This document shows, piece after piece, positions 5,979-10,505 of a DNA stretch of 10,505 nucleotides. This DNA comes from Candidatus Poribacteria bacterium. Its GTDB lineage: Bacteria > Poribacteria > WGA-4E > UBA9662. Both the position numbers and the translations under genes were made by a program. Location: positions 90,699-101,203 of the forward strand of contig PACG01000104.1 of assembly GCA_002699335.1 (NCBI GenBank). Reading direction: 5' to 3'. Below the pieces are notes generated by a model, which worked only from the letters and a program-made list of their open reading frames with translations, did no database searches and was not told where the DNA came from. Each line of letters starts with the position of its first letter. Positions within the stretch are counted from its first letter, which is position 1.

Positions 5979-7877
5979 TTGAGCTGTATTTATCCTCAGA
6001 AGAACGTAACCCGACGCTCGATTGTTTTGTCCCTCCTGATTATTCCCTTCAACGCTTATTTTTTGATGAATAATCATGTTTATTTGAGTGGGCTTCCGAC
6101 CACAATTTCACTCTTCTACAATGTGATTATGGTCTTGGTTATGATTACGATCCTGAATCGTGGGTTAAAATACGTATTGCCGGGTCATCAACTCAAACGC
6201 GGTGAGTTGTTAACAGTCTATGTCATGTTATCCATCGCTTCCGCCATGACCGGGCACGATATGTTACAGACTGTCGTTCCAGTCTTAACGCATGGATTCT
6301 GGTATGCGACGCCGGAAAATGAGTGGCAACAGCTCTTTTGGAGTTATTTACCATCCTGGTTAGTGGTGTCAAATACTCAGGAGCTGCAAGTCTACTATCA
6401 GGGTGACTCGACTCTTTATACCCATCATCGGATGGGCATGTGGCTGATGCCAACCCTTTGGTGGATTCTGTTCTTTACTGCTTTGGTTTGGGTAATGATC
6501 TGCCTGAGCTTGTGGGTACGCAAGCAGTGGATCTACCAGGAGCGTTTATCTTATCCAGTGATTCATCTTCCTGCTGAGATGACAACCCCCGGCGGCCCCC
6601 TCTTTTACTCTAAATTATTGTGGTTGGGCAGTGCTATTTCCGCCAGCATTGCTCTCATTAACGGAATTCATTATCTCGTACCGGCGATTCCTGAGATCCC
6701 GAATCGACAACACGAAATCGGCTTACTGTTTACGCAAAAACCGTGGAACACTATTGGTTGGACGCCAATCTATTTCCTACCTTTCGCTGTCGGTTTAGCC
6801 TTTTTTATGCCGCTGGACCTCTCCTTCTCAGTTTGGTTCTTTTACTGGCTGTGGAAAGGAATCCGTATCACAGGCAGTGCAATCGGATTCCAGAGTCTAC
6901 CCAGGTTCCCGTATGCTGGTGAGCAAACTACTGGTGCCTACCTGACGATTATCGCTTTCGCCATCTGGAACTTAAGACGAAATATCGTCCCCGGATTTCG
7001 CCCGATGAGTAAAACCGGTACATCTGCGGCGAGAAAACTTGATTATTATCTGCCATGGGAGTTGTGGGGTGGCATAGCCGGTATTGCGATACTGGTCTTT
7101 TGGATGCGACGAGGTGGAATGTCAATCGGTATCAGCTTAATTTATTTAGGATTCTATTTCTTAATCGCCTTGAGCATCACCCGGCTCCGCGCGGAAGTGG
7201 GGCCGCCAACCCACGAGATGTACGAAACAACGCCCCATAATTTGCTGGTTACTCTACTTGGAACCCGACGAATCGGTACAAGTAACTTGACTATGATGGG
7301 GTTGCTGTGGGGATTTAACCGGGGTTATCGCGCGCATCCGATGCCTCATACACTGGAAGCCTTCAAGCTGGCGGATATTGGTCAGATGGATCGAAAACGA
7401 CTGATCGGTGCTATGGTCATTGCAACAGCAGTCGGTTCCTTGTCGGCTTACTGGGCGTTCATCGAAATGTCGTATCGAGATGGGGGCCTTAACTATCCCG
7501 GATGGGGTGGATTTGACCATCTCCAAAATTGGTTATATTCGGCAACCCCCACCGATTGGGTTGCAGTGAGTTTTATCGGCCTAGGGTCAATCATTACAAC
7601 GGTTCTGCGTTTTCTTCGTTTTAGATTTATCTGGTGGACACTTCACCCGATTGGATTCGCCTTGACCGGTAGCACCTGGACAATCGGTTGGTTGTGGTTT
7701 TCGATTTTCTTGAGTTGGCTGGCTAAAAGGATTCTGCTCAATCGAGGCGGGATCAGTGCTTATCGCCGTGCAGCCCCTTTCTTCATGGGGCTATTACTGG
7801 GTGACTATCTGGTTGGAGGAAGCTGGATTATCGTTCGCTTAATCTTTCGGATTGAAACCTATGTGTTTTGGCGATGA
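5979..7877 (+). CDS. Polytopic membrane protein, DUF6785/DUF6784-like, copy 1
   Basis: This 632-residue protein has about 12-13 hydrophobic spans (roughly 14-30, 42-60, 74-92, 156-180, 210-235, 260-292, 318-330, 362-401, 474-494, 524-548, 566-585 and 597-620), so it sits in the cytoplasmic membrane. It is clearly paralogous to the convergent gene next to it. Blocks shared by both include PTTxSLFxNVI (40-50), ATPENEW (110-116), WLVVS (127-131), VRKQWI (180-185), AVGLAFFMPLDLSFS (270-284), TRxRAExGxPxH (401-412), NRxYRxHxMPHxLExFKLA (447-465) and a C-terminal GxxLGxxxVGG. I associate this with the uncharacterised DUF6785/DUF6784 families, with a transporter-like look (distantly OPT-like, inference only). 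An in-frame stop just upstream leaves TTG 5979 as the furthest start. Its Shine-Dalgarno sequence is poor (AGGT 11 bases away), so the start is uncertain by several codons. Function and substrate unknown. Confidence 0.88.
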   Translation: MSCIYPQKNVTRRSIVLSLLIIPFNAYFLMNNHVYLSGLPTTISLFYNVIMVLVMITILNRGLKYVLPGHQLKRGELLTVYVMLSIASAMTGHDMLQTVVPVLTHGFWYATPENEWQQLFWSYLPSWLVVSNTQELQVYYQGDSTLYTHHRMGMWLMPTLWWILFFTALVWVMICLSLWVRKQWIYQERLSYPVIHLPAEMTTPGGPLFYSKLLWLGSAISASIALINGIHYLVPAIPEIPNRQHEIGLLFTQKPWNTIGWTPIYFLPFAVGLAFFMPLDLSFSVWFFYWLWKGIRITGSAIGFQSLPRFPYAGEQTTGAYLTIIAFAIWNLRRNIVPGFRPMSKTGTSAARKLDYYLPWELWGGIAGIAILVFWMRRGGMSIGISLIYLGFYFLIALSITRLRAEVGPPTHEMYETTPHNLLVTLLGTRRIGTSNLTMMGLLWGFNRGYRAHPMPHTLEAFKLADIGQMDRKRLIGAMVIATAVGSLSAYWAFIEMSYRDGGLNYPGWGGFDHLQNWLYSATPTDWVAVSFIGLGSIITTVLRFLRFRFIWWTLHPIGFALTGSTWTIGWLWFSIFLSWLAKRILLNRGGISAYRRAAPFFMGLLLGDYLVGGSWIIVRLIFRIETYVFWR

Positions 7878-7924
7878 CGCCACTGCCTCTTCGTCCAGAA
7901 CCGCCAACACTAAGAAGAGACCTT

Positions 7925-7949
7925 TACCCAAAGAAGCTCTACTTGGGTA
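7925..7949. repeat. Inverted repeat between the convergent membrane-protein genes
   Basis: TACCCAA (7925-7931) and TTGGGTA (7943-7949) can form a 7-bp hairpin with an 11-base loop in the 114-base gap between the two convergent stop codons. A second, wider pair (AACCTAT near 7959 and ATAGGTT near 8007) is also present. Neither has a clear U tract on either strand, so a terminator role is only suggested by position. Confidence 0.3.
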
Positions 7950-7991
7950 GCTGTGGAAACCTATTTCCTGGATTCAGCTTGTTTCCGGTGA

Positions 7992-9902
7992 TTAAAACAG
8001 AAACTTATAGGTTGGAACTCCTAAGAACGCCCCACGTACCATCCAGAAGCCACCGACGATAAACTCGCCCAAAATAACACCGATAAAAAATAGAATTCCC
8101 TGCTGGTGCAGTTTCAGCCCACCGAATCGCAATGTGATGTATTTGATACCCCAACTGATGAAGATCGAGAACCAGAATAGATTGATGGACCAGTTACTGG
8201 AAACCGCGTAACCAGCCGGATGGAGGGGCCACCAAAACAGGTTCATCCGCAAGACAGCCAGCAGAAACGTCAACGCGAGCCCAATCACCATTCCTGTCCC
8301 TGCACCATAGTCGATAGGGGAAGGTAAAGTAAGCCATCTTTGTAGTTGTCCGAAAGATTCCGGAACTTTGCCCACATTGGACACACCGAAGCGGTAGAAA
8401 GCGTCCAAGGCTGCCCAAAAAGCGGTTGTACTGCCAACAACAGCCGCAATTACAATTGCCCAAAACAGTCGCCTTAACTGCATCTGACTCCGTTCTGCCA
8501 ACTTAAATCCTTCAAGTTGGTGTGGCATTATATGGCCTCGATAGGCACGGTTGAAAAATTGATAAAATGAAAACATGGTTAGGTCACCAGGCGAAAAGGC
8601 ACGTGAGCCGAGGGTATTAACCATCATATAATGTGTCCCTGCCCGATGCAGATCGTGGACAGGTGAGCCGAGTTCGGCCCGCATCCGGGTAATCCCAACT
8701 GATAAAGTAAAGTAGATGGCGAAAAAGAGAACTGCTGTCCAAATCGACATGCCCGCAATGACAGAAAAGGCAACGAGTAAAACAAAACCGATAATGACTC
8801 CGACCAGCGCCAATCTGTCGTTAATGTTTTCTAGCCCAGAGTTGGTCTCAGTTTTTCCCTCTCCGGTGGACACCGGTGAAAATATCTGTTTCAGGTGACG
8901 CCGTGTCGACCAAAAGGCCAACACGCATAAACCGATATAGGCGCCAGAAGTTTGTGCTTCTATGTAAGGGAAGTTGGGGACATTGCGTAATCCCAAGGCA
9001 CTACCGAGGATGCGTTCCACCTTCCAAAACAGGTAAAAGAACCAGCAAGAAAAGGAGAGGTCCAGCGGCATAAAGAAGGCCAACCCCACCGCATAGGGAA
9101 AGATCGGGATTGGCGTCCATCCGATGGCATTCCAGGGCGAGGTAGTAAAAAACGGGCGTAAGTCGTAAAGTTGCCCCCCAAAGCCTGGGACCGATGGATA
9201 GAGGAAATGGAGGCCGTTAACCAAATCGATTCCTCCAGCTAAGAGAAACCCAATCCACATCACCCTATTCGTCAGAAAGGCCTGCGGTTTTAGGGTCAGG
9301 TGTAACGGCAACTGAATAATTGGATAGCTTAATTTTTCGTCTTCAATCCACTGTTTCCGGACAATCACCGTTAGGCATAACATCACCAAGGCTAAGATCG
9401 TGATAAACCCTGACCAAACCAGGACCGGAGTTAACCAGGGGAGAATGTGAGATTTCAGATATATACTAGAATCTCCCTCGTGAAATCCGATCAAAACGCC
9501 TGGGTCACTAACGACTAACCAATAGGGGATATGATGAAAGAATAGGTCGTGCCATTCGTTTTCTGGAGTTGCCATCCACTTGACTCCGCCCACAAATGTG
9601 ATCAGTACCTGCATCATATCTAGACCGCAAATCCCCGAAGCGACGGACAGCATCGTATAGACCATCAGCAATTCCGAAGAGTTAAGGCCTGAACGCGGAA
9701 ATATGTGCTGAATAAAAAGATTGAGGGCCGTAATAACGAAAAGCAGGAAAATAACGTTGAAAAAGAGGGAAAAGGTAGTTGGATAACCAGACCCCCAGGT
9801 TGCTGCACGCATCAACCAGAGATTGTTAAGCGGAATCAGAACAATCCCGATTAGAATGGAAAAGAGACGGGTGTCGTTTTTGGGGGTAGATCTGTTAGTC
9901 AA
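7992..9902 (-). CDS. Polytopic membrane protein, DUF6785/DUF6784-like, copy 2
   Basis: This 636-residue protein has the same span pattern and blocks as its convergent neighbour: PTTFSLFFNVI (41-51), ATPENEWHDLFFHHIPYWLV (111-130), VRKQWIEDEKLSYPIIQLP (181-199), NAIGWTPIPIFPYAVGLAFF (258-277), GITRMRAELGSPVHDL (403-418), NRAYRGHIMPHQLEGFKLAE (451-470) and GVILGEFIVGGFW (608-620). A hydrophilic loop at about 342-362 differs most between the copies. The start is TTG at 9902-9900, with AGGA (9910-9913) seven bases upstream in the leader ACACAGGAAACAGGA, a stronger signal than in copy 1. I read the pair as an old duplication because the proteins are collinear but well diverged. It is probably an integral membrane transporter or channel-like protein of the uncharacterised DUF6785/DUF6784 type. 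The substrate cannot be predicted from the neighbours. Confidence 0.9.
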   Translation of the reverse strand: MTNRSTPKNDTRLFSILIGIVLIPLNNLWLMRAATWGSGYPTTFSLFFNVIFLLFVITALNLFIQHIFPRSGLNSSELLMVYTMLSVASGICGLDMMQVLITFVGGVKWMATPENEWHDLFFHHIPYWLVVSDPGVLIGFHEGDSSIYLKSHILPWLTPVLVWSGFITILALVMLCLTVIVRKQWIEDEKLSYPIIQLPLHLTLKPQAFLTNRVMWIGFLLAGGIDLVNGLHFLYPSVPGFGGQLYDLRPFFTTSPWNAIGWTPIPIFPYAVGLAFFMPLDLSFSCWFFYLFWKVERILGSALGLRNVPNFPYIEAQTSGAYIGLCVLAFWSTRRHLKQIFSPVSTGEGKTETNSGLENINDRLALVGVIIGFVLLVAFSVIAGMSIWTAVLFFAIYFTLSVGITRMRAELGSPVHDLHRAGTHYMMVNTLGSRAFSPGDLTMFSFYQFFNRAYRGHIMPHQLEGFKLAERSQMQLRRLFWAIVIAAVVGSTTAFWAALDAFYRFGVSNVGKVPESFGQLQRWLTLPSPIDYGAGTGMVIGLALTFLLAVLRMNLFWWPLHPAGYAVSSNWSINLFWFSIFISWGIKYITLRFGGLKLHQQGILFFIGVILGEFIVGGFWMVRGAFLGVPTYKFLF

Positions 9903-9941
9903 CTATAAGTCCTGTTTCCTGTGTGGTCAAAATCCGGAATG

Positions 9942-9970
9942 AGTATAATACCAATGGCGAATAAAAAAAG
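9942..9970 (-). promoter_or_regulatory. Weak putative promoter for membrane-protein copy 2
   Basis: On the minus strand TATACT (9942-9947) is a good -10 box about 40 bases before the TTG start. The matching -35 position, 17 bases upstream (9965-9970), reads CTTTTT and falls inside the preceding terminator, so the promoter rests mainly on the -10 box. Confidence 0.3.
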
Positions 9971-9997
9971 CGATGTTATGCTAAAATATCGCTTTTT
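9962..9997 (-). terminator. Rho-independent terminator of the LamG gene
   Basis: AAAAAGCGAT (9965-9974) and ATCGCTTTTT (9988-9997) are perfect 10-base inverted repeats, extendable by three inner pairs (one G-U) to a 7-base loop. On the minus strand the stem ends in a run of seven T. The LamG stop codon (9981-9983) lies in the loop region, so the coding sequence runs into the terminator. The symmetry with T runs on both sides could make it work in both directions. Confidence 0.8.
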
Positions 9998-10402
9998 GCA
10001 CCGGATAATCTATAGTTCGTTCCGCCCTAAAGGCAGGACGGTAAAGCATCTGCTGTGTGGATTTAATTTTGGCCCACCGGGGCGCCATTTCCTCTGAGAG
10101 ATCAACGGGTTGCCAGTTTTCTAGACCACGAGTAATGATGTGATTGATTTCCTCTTCAGCCAGGACGGCATCAAAAACAGCTACTTCACCGATCATACCG
10201 TTCCACCAATTAGTCGGATTGGGATGTGCTCCTATATAAGTGTCCTTCGCTGCTAGTTTGATGGCAGTTGAACCTATTAACTTTCCATCTAGGATAAATT
10301 TAAGGTTCTTCCCATCAAAAATACCTGCTAAATGATGCCAGGTTTTAGCTTTTAACTTACCAGAGCCAATTTTGAGCCATTCAACTCTATTGTCACCTCT
10401 AA
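9981..10402 (-). pseudogene. LamG-domain protein, 3' part, interrupted by an insertion sequence
   Basis: The minus-strand frame from about 10400 to the TAG at 9981 encodes a typical LamG/concanavalin A-like jelly-roll C-terminal half: RGDNRVEWLKIGSGKLKAKT, WHHLAGIFDGKNLKFILDGK (from about 10340 down), WNGMIGEVAVFDAVLAEEEI and then NHIITRGLENW. A polar tail (DLSEEMAPRWAKIKSTQQML and beyond) follows. Starting at the internal ATG 10196 would remove most of the domain, so that is not the true start. Upstream of about 10402 the frame stays open but changes to a hydrophobic, cysteine-rich string unlike LamG, exactly where an IS end begins. I therefore read the gene as cut by the insertion, with its 5' part beyond the window. 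Such proteins are often secreted or surface carbohydrate or protein binders; no signal peptide is visible here. Confidence 0.8.
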
Positions 10403-10505
10403 GAGGGTGTCTAAAAACGAAACAGCAATAAAAATATTGGGCTAAAATCAGGGTCTGGATAAAAAATACCCCACTGATCTGAGTGATCCGGAATGGCAGA
10501 TAATC
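10403..10505 (+). mobile_element. Left end of an IS5-family-like insertion sequence (continues beyond window)
   Basis: The LamG homology stops at about 10400, and a new segment starts with GAGGGTGTCTAAAAACG (10403-10419), which has the look of an IS terminal inverted repeat. It is followed some 50 bases later by the N-terminus of a transposase. Only one end is visible, so the exact boundary (give or take a few bases), the inverted-repeat partner and the target-site duplication cannot be established. Confidence 0.65.
10455..10505 (+). CDS. IS5-family-like transposase, first 17 codons (partial)
   Basis: The last 51 bases read DKKYPTDLSDPEWQII after an initial CTG. The string 'YPTDLSDxEWxxI' is a hallmark N-terminus of IS5-family DDE transposases (commonly continuing with EPLLP), which cut and join DNA at the element ends. 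An in-frame TAA lies at 10443-10445 and no ATG, GTG or TTG occurs between it and the conserved string. The start would therefore be CTG at 10455, which may be a mutated ATG or a non-standard start. The catalytic DDE residues lie outside the window. Assignment rests on this short motif plus the interrupted LamG gene. Confidence 0.7.
   Translation, partial: MDKKYPTDLSDPEWQII

Noticed and set aside
5929..5982. Short leader-peptide-like frame (MMNQAYPILLLVGKQED) whose stop overlaps the TTG start of the membrane protein.
   Set aside because: The nearest Shine-Dalgarno sequence is 13 bases away and no attenuator hairpins are evident; not enough support.
7868..8062. A 64-codon plus-strand frame bridging the convergent genes.
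   Set aside because: It overlaps both real genes' ends and has no ribosome site or family features.
10403..10505. Minus-strand LamG frame staying open to the right edge.
   Set aside because: The residues (hydrophobic, Cys-rich) do not fit LamG, and the same bases encode an IS5-type transposase start on the plus strand, so the openness is chance.
1..10505. CRISPR arrays, tRNA or rRNA genes, defence or biosynthetic clusters.
   Set aside because: No regularly spaced repeats, no cloverleaf or rRNA-like stretches, and no nuclease, toxin or synthase genes were found beyond those listed.

Overview
The window looks like chromosomal DNA from an uncultivated bacterium of middling GC content. The best guess is a Candidatus Poribacteria-like or planctomycete-like lineage. 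That rests on two large membrane proteins resembling the DUF6785/DUF6784 type and on LamG/concanavalin-like secreted proteins, and no phylogenetic test was possible. The window divides into a housekeeping left half (1-4819) and an accessory right half (about 5037-10505).

Left half. On the minus strand, mtnA (methionine salvage) is followed two bases later by a TTG-started ABC-transporter ATPase that runs off the left edge. A 134-base divergent intergenic region with plausible promoters on both strands separates them from a plus-strand cluster: a PcrA/UvrD helicase, gatC (one subunit of the tRNA amidotransferase) and panC (pantothenate synthesis). Gaps of 10 and 2 bases suggest cotranscription and, for gatC-panC, translational coupling. 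A weak hairpin with a T run follows panC.

Right half. A minus-strand gene for a small exported concanavalin-like protein (5037-5606) is broken by two frameshifts that cancel each other. It lies behind a good sigma70-type promoter (TTGACG, 17 bases, TATAAT). Two paralogous polytopic membrane proteins of 632 and 636 residues then face each other in convergent orientation (5979-7877 plus, 7992-9902 minus). Both appear to use TTG starts and their function is unknown. Beyond them is the 3' part of a minus-strand LamG-domain gene whose stop codon lies inside its own terminator. Its upstream part is cut near 10400 by the left end of an insertion sequence, whose transposase begins in the last 51 bases with a typical IS5-family N-terminus.

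The left-half genes have clear core functions. The right half shows gene duplication, frameshift decay and IS insertion. I found no CRISPR array, RNA gene or recognisable defence or biosynthetic cluster. The least understood items are the convergent membrane-protein pair and the frameshifted exported protein.
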